Positions 45,809 through 55,406 of a stretch of DNA of 64,000 nt are shown piece by piece. Within the stretch, counting starts at the first letter, position 1. Every line of letters begins with the position of its first letter. Made by a program: the position numbers and the translations under genes. Under the pieces are notes generated by a model, which was not told the origin of the DNA, made no database searches, and saw only the letters and a program-made list of their open reading frames with translations. Source of the stretch: Salinicola acroporae (GTDB lineage: Bacteria > Pseudomonadota > Gammaproteobacteria > Pseudomonadales > Halomonadaceae). The stretch is taken from positions 1 to 64,000 of the forward strand of contig NZ_PZJW01000003.1 of NCBI RefSeq assembly GCF_003206615.1, read 5' to 3'.

Positions 45809-47857
45809 CTAGCCTAGCAGCGATCTCAGCCCGGCGATGGCGCTCTGGCCACGCTCCTGCTTCTTCTCGGGGTTCTCCTTGTCGGCGCGGCCTTCCCACT
45901 CCAGATCGTCCGCCGGCAGTTCGTCGAGGAAGCGGCTCGGGGTGCAGTCGAGCAGTTCGCCGTAGGCCTTGCGCTGGCGCGCCAGGGTCAGCGTCAGCGT
46001 GCGCCGGGCGCGGGTGATGCCGACGTAGGCCAGGCGCCGCTCTTCTTCGATGGTGCCGGATTCAATGGAATTGCGGTGCGGCAGCAGTTCCTCCTCCAGC
46101 CCCATCAGATAGACGTGGGGAAACTCGAGCCCCTTGGAGGCGTGCATGGTCAAGAGTTGGACGCGGTCGGAGTCATCCTCCTCGGCCTGCTGCTCGAGGA
46201 TGTCGCGCAGCACCAGCCGCGAGATCGCCGACTGCACGTCGTCAGTCTCCTCACTGGCCTCGCCCTCCTCGTCGTCGCGGTGCATCGACTTCTCGAGCTG
46301 GTCGATCAGCGTCCAGACGTTGGCCATGCGCCGCTCGGCGATGGTCGGCGCGCTGGCGTTCTGGTAGAGCCAGGCTTCGTAGTCCATGTCGCGGATCATC
46401 TCGCGGATCGCGGCGATGGCGTCGCCCTGGTCCATGCGCTTGCGCACGCCATCGATGAAGTGGGCAAAGCGCCCCAGCCTCTCGACCGCACGGGTCGGCA
46501 GCACCTGCTCCAGCCCCATCTCATGGCAGGCCGAGAACATCGAGCCGCCGCGTTCGGAAGCGTAGTTGGCGAGTTTCTCCAGCGTGCCGGGGCCGATCTC
46601 CCGGCGCGGCACGTTGACGATACGCAGGAAGGCGTTGTCGTCGTCCGGATTGATCAGCAGCCGCAGGTAAGCCATGGCGTCCTTGATCTCGTTGCGCGAG
46701 AAAAACGAGGTGCCGCCGGAGAGCTTGTAGGGGATCTGGTGGTGCTGCAGCTTGAGTTCCAAAAGCCGGGCCTGGAAGTTGCCGCGATAGAGCACGGCGA
46801 AGTCACGCCACTCCGCACGCTCCTTAATCCGGCGGGTGAGGATCTCGCCGGCCACGCGCTCGGCCTCGGCCTCCTCGTGGCGGTTGACCACCACCCGGAT
46901 CGGGTCGCCCTGGCCCATGTCCGACCACAGCGTCTTCTCGTAGACGTGAGGGTTGTTGGCGATGAGCGTATTGGCGGCGCGCAGGATGGTGGCGGTGGAG
47001 CGGTAGTTCTGCTCCAGCTTGATCACGTTGAGACGCGGGAAATCCTCGCCCAACGTCACCAGGTTCTCCGGCCGCGCACCGCGCCAAGCGTAGATCGACT
47101 GGTCGTCATCCCCCACCACGGTAAAGGTGGCGCGCTCGTCCATCAGCATCTTCACCAGTTGGTACTGGCTGACATTGGTGTCCTGGTACTCGTCCACCAG
47201 CATGTAGTGGATGCGTTTTCGCCAGCGCGCCAGCGCCTCGGGGTCGGTCTTGAGCAGCACCACCGGCAGCATGATCAGGTCGTCGAAGTCGACCGCGTTG
47301 TAGGCCTTGAGATGGCGGTTGTAGGCCTCGTAGATCCGCGCGGCGTACTGCTGGTCCTCGTCTTCCGCATGGGAGATCGCCGGTCCGGGCAGCACCAGGT
47401 CGTTCTTCCACTGGGAGATCTGGTTCTGCACGCCGTTGATCTGTTCGGCATCGGTGTCCGCCTCCTTCTGCATCAGGTCGCGCAGCAGCGCCTTGGCGTC
47501 TTCCGGGTCGAACAGCGAGAAACCGGGACGGAAGCCCAGCGCCTTGAGCTCGCGACGAATGATGTTGAGCCCCAGGTTGTGGAAGGTGGAGACAGTCAGG
47601 CCGTGCCCCTCGCGCCCCTTGAGCATCTGCCCCACGCGCTCCTTCATCTCGCGCGCCGCCTTGTTGGTGAAGGTGACCGCGGCGATCTTGCGCGCGCTCA
47701 TCCCGCACTCCTGGACCAGATAGGCGATCTTGGTGGTGATCACGCTGGTCTTGCCGGAACCGGCGCCGGCCAGCACCAGGCAGGGGCCATCGATAAAGCG
47801 CACCGCCTCCTGCTGGCGCGGGTTGAGCTTGGCAAGACGTTGGCGAATATCGGACAT
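45809..47857 (-). CDS. rep: ATP-dependent DNA helicase Rep
   Basis: A 682-residue superfamily 1A helicase, the Rep length. Motifs in order are RQQEAVRFIDGP (Q), LAGAGSGKTSVIT (Walker A), AAVTFTNKAAREM (Ia), LVDEYQDTN (Walker B), VGDDDQSIYAWRGA (III), LEQNYRST (IV), LLTMHASKGLEFPHV (V) and AYVGITRARRTLTL (VI). Rep unwinds 3' to 5' and clears proteins ahead of replication forks. The C-terminal tail is basic/acidic mixed as usual for Rep. It is separate from cysE by 46 bases in the same direction. Confidence 0.95.
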   Translation of the reverse strand: MSDIRQRLAKLNPRQQEAVRFIDGPCLVLAGAGSGKTSVITTKIAYLVQECGMSARKIAAVTFTNKAAREMKERVGQMLKGREGHGLTVSTFHNLGLNIIRRELKALGFRPGFSLFDPEDAKALLRDLMQKEADTDAEQINGVQNQISQWKNDLVLPGPAISHAEDEDQQYAARIYEAYNRHLKAYNAVDFDDLIMLPVVLLKTDPEALARWRKRIHYMLVDEYQDTNVSQYQLVKMLMDERATFTVVGDDDQSIYAWRGARPENLVTLGEDFPRLNVIKLEQNYRSTATILRAANTLIANNPHVYEKTLWSDMGQGDPIRVVVNRHEEAEAERVAGEILTRRIKERAEWRDFAVLYRGNFQARLLELKLQHHQIPYKLSGGTSFFSRNEIKDAMAYLRLLINPDDDNAFLRIVNVPRREIGPGTLEKLANYASERGGSMFSACHEMGLEQVLPTRAVERLGRFAHFIDGVRKRMDQGDAIAAIREMIRDMDYEAWLYQNASAPTIAERRMANVWTLIDQLEKSMHRDDEEGEASEETDDVQSAISRLVLRDILEQQAEEDDSDRVQLLTMHASKGLEFPHVYLMGLEEELLPHRNSIESGTIEEERRLAYVGITRARRTLTLTLARQRKAYGELLDCTPSRFLDELPADDLEWEGRADKENPEKKQERGQSAIAGLRSLLG

Positions 47858-47953
47858 GAGGGCAGAATCGCAGAGGTGAAGAAAGCGTCGAGAAAGAGCA
47901 CGACGGAATCAGGACGACAGAGTCAAAACAACAACGCGGGAATGATACACCTC

Positions 47954-48409
47954 ATGCAGATCAAAAGAGACGATCTACGCGGTCCCGAAATCGCCGCCAT
48001 GCTGGAAGCGCATCTCAAGGACTTCGAGCCCCACTCCCCGCCCGAGAGCCGCCACGCGCTGGATCTCGACGGGCTGCGACGCCCGGAGGTTCACTTCTAC
48101 ACCGCCTGGGAAGATAACGAGCTGCTGGGCTGCGGCGCGTTCAAGCGCCTCGACGATACGCACGCCGAGATCAAGTCGATGCGCACCGATCCGAACCATC
48201 TACGCAAAGGCGTGGCGCGGGCGATCCTGGCGCACCTGATCGAGGAGGCGCGTGCCGCCGGCCTGCATCGGCTGAGTCTGGAGACGGGGTCGATGGAAGT
48301 ATTCGTACCGGCGAGAAAACTCTACGAGGCGTTCGGCTTCGACTACTGCGATCCGTTCGGCAGTTACCGGGAAGATCCGTACAGCGTGTTCATGACTCGA
48401 CGGCTGTAG
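47954..48409 (+). CDS. GNAT-family N-acetyltransferase
   Basis: A 151-residue acetyltransferase. It begins MQIKRDDLRGPEIAAMLEAH, has ELLGCGAFKRLDDTHAEIKSM (beta strands 3-4) and the acetyl-CoA loop HLRKGVARAILAHLIEEARA (motif A), followed by LSLETGSMEVFVPARKLYEAFGF. It resembles the YsnE/PhnO-like group common in proteobacteria; the substrate is unknown. The ATG at 47954 is chosen by family alignment; 47942 is possible. It diverges from rep. Confidence 0.85.
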   Translation: MQIKRDDLRGPEIAAMLEAHLKDFEPHSPPESRHALDLDGLRRPEVHFYTAWEDNELLGCGAFKRLDDTHAEIKSMRTDPNHLRKGVARAILAHLIEEARAAGLHRLSLETGSMEVFVPARKLYEAFGFDYCDPFGSYREDPYSVFMTRRL

Positions 48410-48429
48410 GCCAACGGATCACACCGCGC

Positions 48430-48900
48430 TCAGACATCCACCGCGCCGGCGAAGTCGAGCTGGCGCCACGCCTCGAAGACGATGATGGCGCAGGCGTTGG
48501 AGAGGTTCAGGCTGCGGCTGTCGGCCAACATGGGAATGCGCAGACGTTGCGCCGGCGGCAGGGCATCCAGCATCTCCTGGGGCAGGCCGCGGGTCTCGGG
48601 GCCGAAGACCAACGCATCGCCTTCGCGATAGTGGATATGGTGGTAGCCGTGGCGGCCGCGGGTCGAGACCGCGAAGACCCGCTCCGGCCCGACGGTTTCG
48701 AGAAATGCCGCCCAGTTGGCGTGGACCTGGACGCGGGCCCACTCGTGATAATCGAGCCCGGCGCGGCGCAAGCGCTTGTCGTCGAGTTCGAAGGCCATCG
48801 GTTCGATGATATGCAGGCGAAATCCGGTATTGGCGCACAACCGGATGATATTGCCGGTATTGGGCGGGATTTCGGGCTCAAACAGCACGATATCAAGCAT
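48430..48900 (-). CDS. trmL: tRNA (cytidine/uridine-34 2'-O)-methyltransferase TrmL
   Basis: A 156-residue SPOUT methyltransferase almost colinear with E. coli TrmL. It starts [20 protein letters not shown], has [34 protein letters not shown] (SAM knot) and the C-terminal [20 protein letters not shown]. It methylates the ribose of the wobble base in tRNA-Leu isoacceptors. The start at 48900 follows the family; an upstream ATG at 48942 has no homology support. The gene is convergent with the GNAT gene. Confidence 0.95.
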   Translation of the reverse strand: MLDIVLFEPEIPPNTGNIIRLCANTGFRLHIIEPMAFELDDKRLRRAGLDYHEWARVQVHANWAAFLETVGPERVFAVSTRGRHGYHHIHYREGDALVFGPETRGLPQEMLDALPPAQRLRIPMLADSRSLNLSNACAIIVFEAWRQLDFAGAVDV

Positions 48901-49025
48901 GGCGGCCAGCTCGGAGGCGGGTGACTCTCGCATCATACGCAATCGACACCGCTTTCTACAGCGCCCTCAGAACGTCGCCGGCCTCCTCCTCGTACCGCGA
49001 AGCCGGCGCCATGGCCAGGGGTGTC

Positions 49026-49595
49026 CTAGAAGCCGACGCTGACGCCGAGCACCGGTCCGCTGTCCAGGGTGTGGCCGTCGTCGTTGTCGAAATCGGTGCG
49101 CATATAGCGATAGCCGCCGTAGACATAGGTCTGCGAGATGATGTTGACCCGCGCCTGGGCGCCGTACTCGTAGCTCTTGTCGATGTCGCCGTGGGCCAGC
49201 CCATTCGGCGTGTAGAAACCGTAGGCGCCGATGGAGGTCAACGGGATGGGCGTGTCGACGAATGCGGAACCGCCGAGCCCCAGGCCGCCGCCATTGCCGT
49301 AGTGGGTATCCTGGTACTGGTAACGCCCACCAACGGCTAGATCGATGCCGGGAATCCATGGCGTGAACATCAGCGAACCGGAGTAAGCCTTGGCGTTGTG
49401 ACCACTGTCGTCGGTGTTCAGGTAACCGACACCGGCCCGCACCGAGGGCAGGATGGTCTGGCTGGCTTCGACACCGAAGGATTCGTCACCACCGTTGGCG
49501 GATACGCTCAGCGCCATCGCCTGTTGACTGGCGAAGACAAAGGTCGCTGTGGCAAGGGCAAAGCCCCATGGTTTCATCCTGTTGCGCTTGATCAT
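49026..49595 (-). CDS. YfaZ-family outer-membrane protein
   Basis: A 189-residue beta-barrel protein. It has a signal peptide (GFALATATFVFASQQAMA, residues 11-28). The body alternates strands (VEASQTILPSVRAGVGYLNT, AKAYSGSLMFTP, DLAVGGRYQYQDTHYGNGGG) and ends VLGVSVGF with a terminal Phe. This matches YfaZ, an outer-membrane protein of unknown role. GGGAG lies nine bases before the ATG. Confidence 0.82.
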   Translation of the reverse strand: MIKRNRMKPWGFALATATFVFASQQAMALSVSANGGDESFGVEASQTILPSVRAGVGYLNTDDSGHNAKAYSGSLMFTPWIPGIDLAVGGRYQYQDTHYGNGGGLGLGGSAFVDTPIPLTSIGAYGFYTPNGLAHGDIDKSYEYGAQARVNIISQTYVYGGYRYMRTDFDNDDGHTLDSGPVLGVSVGF

Positions 49596-49766
49596 GATAC
49601 GTCTCCCGATATTCGCGCCAAATCGCGTTGGACCACTCGCTTAAGCGTGACATAATCCGGGAAATTATCAAACGGTGTTTTTAAACCTTTTGTAACGCCT
49701 TGCCGCGAGCCGGGCGCGGCAGATAGAGGCCACCATGAGCACGGCTGTCGGGAATCGGGTCTCAGC

Positions 49767-50468
49767 TCAGTGGGCGTCGGTGACGCCGTAGCGATCACGG
49801 TAGGCGCGGATGGCTTCGGCATGCTGGGCGATGGAGGCACCGCCGTCACCGTGGCCTGGCCGGGTTTCGAGATAGGCAAGGAGTTGATCGAGGTTGACGA
49901 TGCTGACAACCGGCATATGATACGTCGCCTCGACTTCCTGGATGGCGCTGTGCGGCTTCAAGCCCTCATCACCCTGGCCACGCTCCTGGCGGTCGAGCGC
50001 GATGACCACGCCAGCGGCTCGGGCACCGGCCGCTCGGATGATCTGCATGACCTCGCGGATTGCCGTCCCAGCCGTGATGACATCGTCGATGATCAGGACG
50101 TTGCCGCGCAGTTCGGCGCCGACGATATTGCCGCCCTCACCATGGGTCTTGGCTTCCTTGCGGTTGAAGGCAAAGGGCAGGTCGCGCTGATGATGATCGG
50201 CCAGAGCAACGGCTGTGCTCGCCGCCAGCGGTATACCCTTGTAAGCTGGACCAAACAGTACATCGGCCTCGATGCCGCTGTCGGCGATGGCACTGGCGTA
50301 GAAACGCCCCAGGCGAGCCAGGGCACGGCCGGAGCGGAACAAGCCGGCATTGAAGAAATAGGGACTGACGCGACCGGACTTGAGCGTGAACTCACCGAAG
50401 CGCAATACCCCTTCGGCGATCGCAAACTCGATGAACTCCTGCTGATACGGCTGAATCTCGACGCTCAC
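49767..50468 (-). CDS. pyrE: Orotate phosphoribosyltransferase PyrE
   Basis: A 233-residue type I phosphoribosyltransferase that makes OMP from orotate and PRPP in pyrimidine synthesis. Key blocks are [44 protein letters not shown] (flexible catalytic loop with Lys) and the PRPP loop [18 protein letters not shown]. The GTG at 50468 has GGAG eight bases upstream. It is divergent from crc, an arrangement typical of Pseudomonas-like gammaproteobacteria. Confidence 0.96.
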   Translation of the reverse strand: MSVEIQPYQQEFIEFAIAEGVLRFGEFTLKSGRVSPYFFNAGLFRSGRALARLGRFYASAIADSGIEADVLFGPAYKGIPLAASTAVALADHHQRDLPFAFNRKEAKTHGEGGNIVGAELRGNVLIIDDVITAGTAIREVMQIIRAAGARAAGVVIALDRQERGQGDEGLKPHSAIQEVEATYHMPVVSIVNLDQLLAYLETRPGHGDGGASIAQHAEAIRAYRDRYGVTDAH

Positions 50469-50606
50469 CCCGGGGTCTCCCTAAGTCCTTATGCATGGCC
50501 TCATGAATCTTGACTGACCGCTGCCGTTTTGGCCAAACGAAGCAGTCATTTACCTAAACCTTTCAAGCTCGGGTATCATACACGCGCGACAAAGAAGGAA
50601 CACTGT

Positions 50607-51377
50607 ATGAAAATCGCCAGCATCAATGTGAACGGGATCCGAGAGGCCGTCGAGCGGGGCTTCCTCGACTGGCTGGCCGAACAGGATGCTGACGTCGTCT
50701 GCGTGCAGAACCTGAAGGCCAAGAGCTTCGAGCTCGATGACAGCATCCTCTATCCAGAAGGTTACGAAGGTTATTTCCTGGATGCGGAGAAGGATGGATT
50801 TTCCGGCGTGGGTCTCTACTGCCGCAAGATTCCCAAGGCCATCATGTATGGGCTGGGCTTCGAGCAGTGTGACAACGAAGGGCGTTTCCTGCAGGCCGAC
50901 TACGACCGCTTCAGCATCGCGACCTTCCTGATGCCCAGCGGCGACGACGATCCGGCCGCCAAGCAGACGTTCATGACCCAGTATCTGGAGTACCTGAACA
51001 AGATGGCTCGCAAGCGTCGCGAGTACATCATCTGCGGAACGTGGCATATCGCGCACAAGACCCTCGATCTCGCCAACTGGACCGACAATCAGACGACGCC
51101 CGGCTTCAAGCCCGAGGAGCGCGCCTGGATGGATCAGGTGTTCGGGCCGACCGGCTTCATCGACACCTTCCGCGAGGTCAATCGGGATGCCGACCAGTAC
51201 ACCTGGTGGCCCAAGCTCGATCAGGAAGTGTCGCGGACCCGTCAGGAAGGTTGGCGCCTCGATTACCAGATCGTCGGCCCCAACTTCCGGCGCAACGTGA
51301 AGGACGCCTGGATCGATACCGATGCAACCTTCAGCGAGTTCGCCCCGCTGATCGTCGAGTACGATCTCGAGCTGTAA
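50607..51377 (+). CDS. crc: Crc catabolite repression control protein
   Basis: A 256-residue exonuclease III-fold protein. It begins MKIASINVNGIREAVERGFL. The fold is kept, but the nuclease active site is lost: the metal Glu position reads Asn in VCVQNLKAK, and the GD.N motif is CGTWHIAH. Crc of Pseudomonas is likewise inactive and works with Hfq to block translation of catabolic mRNAs with A-rich sites. AAGGAACACTGT precedes the ATG. It is divergent from pyrE, as in Pseudomonas. It could repress catabolic operons in this window, such as the tetronate or dicarboxylate sets. Confidence 0.9.
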   Translation: MKIASINVNGIREAVERGFLDWLAEQDADVVCVQNLKAKSFELDDSILYPEGYEGYFLDAEKDGFSGVGLYCRKIPKAIMYGLGFEQCDNEGRFLQADYDRFSIATFLMPSGDDDPAAKQTFMTQYLEYLNKMARKRREYIICGTWHIAHKTLDLANWTDNQTTPGFKPEERAWMDQVFGPTGFIDTFREVNRDADQYTWWPKLDQEVSRTRQEGWRLDYQIVGPNFRRNVKDAWIDTDATFSEFAPLIVEYDLEL

Positions 51378-51422
51378 TCGCCCGGCACGACGCACGCCAG
51401 CAGCTGTCAGCGATTGAATGTC

Positions 51423-51466
51423 AAAACACCCCGCCAACCGGATCTTCGGCTGGCGGGGTGTTTTTA
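51423..51466. terminator. Bidirectional intrinsic terminator after crc
   Basis: CACCCCGCCA and TGGCGGGGTG form a perfect ten-base-pair stem flanked by AAAA and TTTTT. It ends crc and probably also the convergent rsmE transcript. Confidence 0.92.
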
Positions 51467-51517
51467 TTGGCTGGCCTGCGGTGGCAGATGACCTGACGCG
51501 ACGCGCCTGGCCTACGG

Positions 51518-52243
51518 CTAAAGGTCCCCGAAATGATGCTGCAGCAGCGCCAGCGCGACCACCGGCGCCGTCTCGGTACGCAGAATACGCGGACCGAGGG
51601 TGAGCGGTTGGAAGCCGGCACGGCGGGCGGCATCGACTTCGGCGGCGCTGAGCCCACCTTCGGGGCCGATCAGCAGCGCAGCAGCGTCGATCGAATCCGC
51701 CGGCCGCCAGCTATCGTCAGTGGCGGGATGCAGCACCAGACGCAGCGCTTCGTCACGCTCGCCGAGCCACTCCGCCAGCATCCGTGGCGGGTGAACCGGC
51801 GGTATTGTCGCCCGCCCGCACTGCTCGCAGGCGCTAATCGCCACGCCCTGCCAGTGAGCCAGTTTCTTCGCCTCGCGATCGCCCTTGAGGCGCACATCGC
51901 CATGCTCGACATAGAGCGGCGTAATCGCGGCCACGCCCAGTTCGACGGACTTCTGGATCGCGTAGTCCATGCGATCGCCCTTGGAGATCGCCTGCCCGAG
52001 ATGAACCCGCAGCGGCGATTCCGTCGCGATCTCCGTTACCGCCTCGATCCTGGCGACGACCCGCTTGCGGCCCACCTCGGTCAGCCGCGCCTGCGCCTCG
52101 CGACCCTCGCCGTCGAACAGGATCAACGGCGCGTCCTGGCGAAGCCGCAATACCAGCGCGACGTGACGCGCCGGGCCCTCGGGCAGAACGACATCGCCGC
52201 CAGCGATCAGGCTGGCGGCGACATGGATACGTGGCTTGGCCAT
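51518..52243 (-). CDS. rsmE: 16S rRNA (uracil-1498-N3)-methyltransferase RsmE
   Basis: A 241-residue SPOUT methyltransferase. The N-terminal PUA-like part (residues 1-70: HVALVLRLRQDAPLILFDGEG) leads to the knot with LGQAISKGDRMDYAIQKSVELG, RWQGVAISACEQCGR-type HWQGVAISACEQCGRATIP, LLIGPEGGLSAAEV (SAM loop) and LTLGPRILRTETAPV. It methylates U1498 in 16S rRNA. It starts nine bases after secB on the same strand. Confidence 0.95.
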   Translation of the reverse strand: MAKPRIHVAASLIAGGDVVLPEGPARHVALVLRLRQDAPLILFDGEGREAQARLTEVGRKRVVARIEAVTEIATESPLRVHLGQAISKGDRMDYAIQKSVELGVAAITPLYVEHGDVRLKGDREAKKLAHWQGVAISACEQCGRATIPPVHPPRMLAEWLGERDEALRLVLHPATDDSWRPADSIDAAALLIGPEGGLSAAEVDAARRAGFQPLTLGPRILRTETAPVVALALLQHHFGDL

Positions 52244-52252
52244 GATCCGGGC

Positions 52253-52738
52253 TTACTGGGTGGTTTCGCTGGCCTGGGCGGTGCGCTGCTTCTTCTGGGC
52301 GTACATCGCCTCGAAATTCACCGGCGCCAGCATCAGCGGAGGGAAGCTGCCACGGCTGACCAGGCTGTCGATGCACTCCCGGGCGTAGGGGAACAGGACG
52401 TTGGGGCAGAAGGCACCCAGCGTGTGATCCAGCTGGTCGCCGGCCAGGCCGGCAATGCGGAACAGACCGGCCTGCTCGACCTCGACCAGAAACGCCGTGG
52501 CGCCATCTTCGTTGTTCGAGACCTGAGCGGTCACCTTGACCACGACCTCATAGAGGTCCTCACCCACCGACTGGCTGGTGGTATCGAGATCCAGACCGAC
52601 CTTGGGCTTGAACGGCTGCTGAAAGACGCTCGGCGCGTTGGGCGACTCGAACGAGATGTCCTTGACGTAAATGCGCTGCAGGGAGAACTGCAGCTGCGGC
52701 TTTTCCTGGGAACCCTGCTGATTGTTGTCTTCCGCCAT
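52253..52738 (-). CDS. secB: Protein-export chaperone SecB
   Basis: A 161-residue SecB. Typical motifs are [17 protein letters not shown] (residues 20-36), [29 protein letters not shown] and [21 protein letters not shown], then [19 protein letters not shown]. The tetramer holds preproteins unfolded and delivers them to SecA. AGGAAACGCATC precedes the ATG. It is preceded by yibN and followed closely by rsmE. Confidence 0.97.
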   Translation of the reverse strand: MAEDNNQQGSQEKPQLQFSLQRIYVKDISFESPNAPSVFQQPFKPKVGLDLDTTSQSVGEDLYEVVVKVTAQVSNNEDGATAFLVEVEQAGLFRIAGLAGDQLDHTLGAFCPNVLFPYARECIDSLVSRGSFPPLMLAPVNFEAMYAQKKQRTAQASETTQ

Positions 52739-52833
52739 GATGCGTTTCCTTTACATTCCTGAATGACTGGCCATGCCGACCGGCCGGCGTGCCGGGCAGA
52801 ATGGCGATGGCGATTCGGCGAGCGGCGCCCTGC

Positions 52834-53256
52834 TCAGCGGCGCACCACCGGCAGGCTGTCGGCCTGCCACTGTGCCATGCCGCCCTTGAGCTTGTAGACC
52901 CGGGTGAAGCCGGCCTGACTGAGTTCGGTGACAGCGGCACCGGCAGACTGCCCCTGCTTGCAGACCACGATGACCGGCGTCTCCTTGTACTTCTCGAGCT
53001 GCGTCAGCCGCTCCTTGAGCCGGGACTGCGGGATGTTCTTGGCACCGGCGATATGCCCGGCCTTGAACTCGCTGCTCTCGCGGATATCGATCACCACACC
53101 GTCTTCACGGTTGATCAGCGAGGTGGTCTCGGTGGTGGAAACACCGGAGGCACCGCCACGCTTGGCCTCGAACGCCAACCACGCGAGCAGCACGACCAGA
53201 AAGGCGCTGACCAGCAGCGGGTGGTTTTCGACGAATTCGAACAACTGATCGATCAT
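52834..53256 (-). CDS. Membrane-anchored rhodanese YibN
   Basis: A 140-residue protein with one N-terminal membrane helix (LLVSAFLVVLLAWLAFE, residues 14-30) and a rhodanese domain (about 40-135). The active-site loop VIVVCKQGQSAGAAV carries the catalytic Cys. VIDIRESSEFKAGHIAGAKN is the CH2 motif. YibN is normally encoded with secB and grxC. In this window grxC is missing between yibN and secB; only 95 bases separate them. Confidence 0.92.
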   Translation of the reverse strand: MIDQLFEFVENHPLLVSAFLVVLLAWLAFEAKRGGASGVSTTETTSLINREDGVVIDIRESSEFKAGHIAGAKNIPQSRLKERLTQLEKYKETPVIVVCKQGQSAGAAVTELSQAGFTRVYKLKGGMAQWQADSLPVVRR

Positions 53257-53786
53257 GGGTCTGCCGACACTCTAAATCTGGGGCCAATGGGATCGCGAAA
53301 CGCCTTCACGGCGTGCGACTCCGCCCTTGGCGCGTCTGCGTCAAACCGCGTCTTGCACCTTGGCGTGGAAGCCTTCGTGGCTCGGGACGCGAACGGCTGA
53401 TAATCCTGGCCCGTTGAAAGCCTGTCGGACTTAGCACTGATCTACTGCGAATTCCGGGCTTTTGGCCAATTTCATTCGATCGGATGCGTTAAATAGCGGG
53501 CTATTCGCCTTATCCGATCGATGTACCTGACTCAAAATCCAATTTCCTCGCGACGATCGGCCAAGCCCGGCAGACTCCTGGCGGGCGCCGGCCATTATAC
53601 ACGAGGGCGTCGGTGAAACGAGGCAAGCTCAAGGCAGACGGCTGACCCGACTCGCCCGGTGCGCTATCCTTTGAGGTCTTCGTTTCAAAACGACGAATTC
53701 CAGAACGGCAGGTTCCAGCATCTCCGGTGCCGAACGATAGGTTTCGACACGACTTACGCCGCCCATCCGATTTTTCGAGGCTTGTC
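53257..53786. other. Divergent region between yibN and gpmI
   Basis: About 530 bases holding both promoters. It contains a large near-palindrome at 53477-53520 (separate entry). I see no gene. Short frames such as that at 53510-53806 lack homology. Confidence 0.5.
53477..53520. repeat. 44-base near-perfect palindrome
   Basis: CGATCGGAT (53477-53485) and ATCCGATCG (53512-53520) are exact complements; inside, GCG pairs with CGC and AATAGC with GCTATT. The whole unit could form a cruciform or a long hairpin. Its layered symmetry resembles REP-type extragenic elements. Confidence 0.55.
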
Positions 53787-55361
53787 ATGGCAGATACTCC
53801 CCGCACTCCGCGTCCCGTCGCGCTGTTGATTCTCGATGGCTACGGCCAGAATGACGATAGCGCCAACAACGCTGTCTCCGCCGCCGACACCCCGGTGATG
53901 GATCGCCTCAAGCGCGACTACCCCAACACCTTGATTCACACCGATGGCAACTACGTCGGCCTGCCCGAAGGCCAGATGGGCAACTCCGAAGTCGGCCACA
54001 TGAACATCGGCGCCGGCCGGATCGTCTACCAGGATTTCACCCGGATCACCAAGGCGATCGCGGACGACGAACTGAAGACCATCGAACCGCTCACCGCACC
54101 GATCGACGACGCGGTCGCCAACGGCAAGGCCGTCCACCTGATGGGTTTGCTCTCTCCCGGCGGCGTCCATAGCCATGAAGATCATCTGCTGGCCGTGGCC
54201 GCCCTGGCCGCCGAGCGCGGCGCCAAGCGCATCTATCTCCACGCGTTCACGGACGGTCGCGACACCGCGCCGAAAAGCGCCGGCGCCTCGATCGAGCGCG
54301 CCAACGCCCGGCTAGCCGAGCTGGTCGGTGCCGATAATGGCTTCGTCGCGTCGATCGTCGGCCGCTACTTCGCGATGGATCGCGACAATCGCTGGGACCG
54401 TGTCGAGAAGGCCTACCGGGTAGTGCGTTTCGGCGAGGGCGAACATGTCGCCGACAGTGCCGAAGCCGGCCTGGCGGCGGCCTACGACCGCGGTGAGACC
54501 GACGAGTTCGTCACCGCCACGGCAGTGCGACCGAGCGGCGACAAGATCGCCATGGCCGATGGCGACGCGGCGCTGTTCCTCAACTTCCGCGCCGATCGCG
54601 CCCGCGAGTTGACCCGCGCTTTCGTCAATCCGGACTTCGACGGCTTCGACCGGGGGGAAAGGATCAAGCTGGCCGGCAAGGGGCTGGTGATGCTGACCCA
54701 GTACGCCGACGACATCGACACGCCGGTCGCCTTCCCGCCGCGGGATCTGGTCAATACCCTGGGCGAGGTGGCGGAGAGCCACGGTCTCACCCAGCTGCGC
54801 ATCGCCGAAACGGAGAAGTACGCCCACGTGACGTTCTTCTTCTCCGGCGGTCGCGAGGCGAAGTTCGACGGCGAGGATCGTGCCCTGATCCAGTCGCCCA
54901 AGGACGTCAAGACCTACGACGAGAAGCCGGAGATGAGCGCCTTCGAACTCACCGACACGCTGGTCGAGGCGATCGAGGGCGGCAAGTACGACTTGATCAT
55001 CTGCAACTACGCCAACGGCGACATGGTAGGGCATACCGGTGACCTGGGCGCCGCCACCAAGGCGATCGAGGCCGTCGACACCTGCCTGGGCCGCGTCGTC
55101 GAGGCGATCGAAAAAGCGGGTGGCGAATGCCTGGTCACCGCCGATCACGGCAATGCCGAACTGATGGTCGACCCCGAGACCGGCAATCCGCACACCTCCC
55201 ACACCACGTTCATGGTGCCGCTGGTCTACGTCTGCCGCGACAAGGCGGCCAGGCTCAAGTCGGATGGTCGGCTTTGTGACCTGGCGCCGACGCTGCTGCA
55301 CATGCTGCGCCAGCCGGCTCCCGAAGAGATGACGGGTGACGTGCTGATCGATGATGCGTAA
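53787..55361 (+). CDS. gpmI: Cofactor-independent phosphoglycerate mutase GpmI
   Basis: A 524-residue alkaline-phosphatase-superfamily enzyme that interconverts 3- and 2-phosphoglycerate with two Mn ions. The N-terminal metal site [11 protein letters not shown], the phosphoserine motif [15 protein letters not shown] (about residue 61-75), [11 protein letters not shown] (about 153), FFNFRADR-type [31 protein letters not shown] and [13 protein letters not shown] ... TADHGNAE are all present. CGAGG precedes the ATG at 53787. It begins the run gpmI-envC-ctpA. Confidence 0.97.
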   Translation: MADTPRTPRPVALLILDGYGQNDDSANNAVSAADTPVMDRLKRDYPNTLIHTDGNYVGLPEGQMGNSEVGHMNIGAGRIVYQDFTRITKAIADDELKTIEPLTAPIDDAVANGKAVHLMGLLSPGGVHSHEDHLLAVAALAAERGAKRIYLHAFTDGRDTAPKSAGASIERANARLAELVGADNGFVASIVGRYFAMDRDNRWDRVEKAYRVVRFGEGEHVADSAEAGLAAAYDRGETDEFVTATAVRPSGDKIAMADGDAALFLNFRADRARELTRAFVNPDFDGFDRGERIKLAGKGLVMLTQYADDIDTPVAFPPRDLVNTLGEVAESHGLTQLRIAETEKYAHVTFFFSGGREAKFDGEDRALIQSPKDVKTYDEKPEMSAFELTDTLVEAIEGGKYDLIICNYANGDMVGHTGDLGAATKAIEAVDTCLGRVVEAIEKAGGECLVTADHGNAELMVDPETGNPHTSHTTFMVPLVYVCRDKAARLKSDGRLCDLAPTLLHMLRQPAPEEMTGDVLIDDA

Positions 55362-55406
55362 CGCAGGCTCGTCTCAGGCCATCGTCCACGCCAGGATTCG
55401 CCCGAC

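Noticed and set aside
46076-47940. Very long plus-strand open frame running into the GNAT gene
   Set aside because: It lies exactly opposite rep, has no ribosome binding site at its start, and its composition (Leu, His, Gln, Val-rich) is that of an antisense shadow. Only the part from 47954 matches a family.
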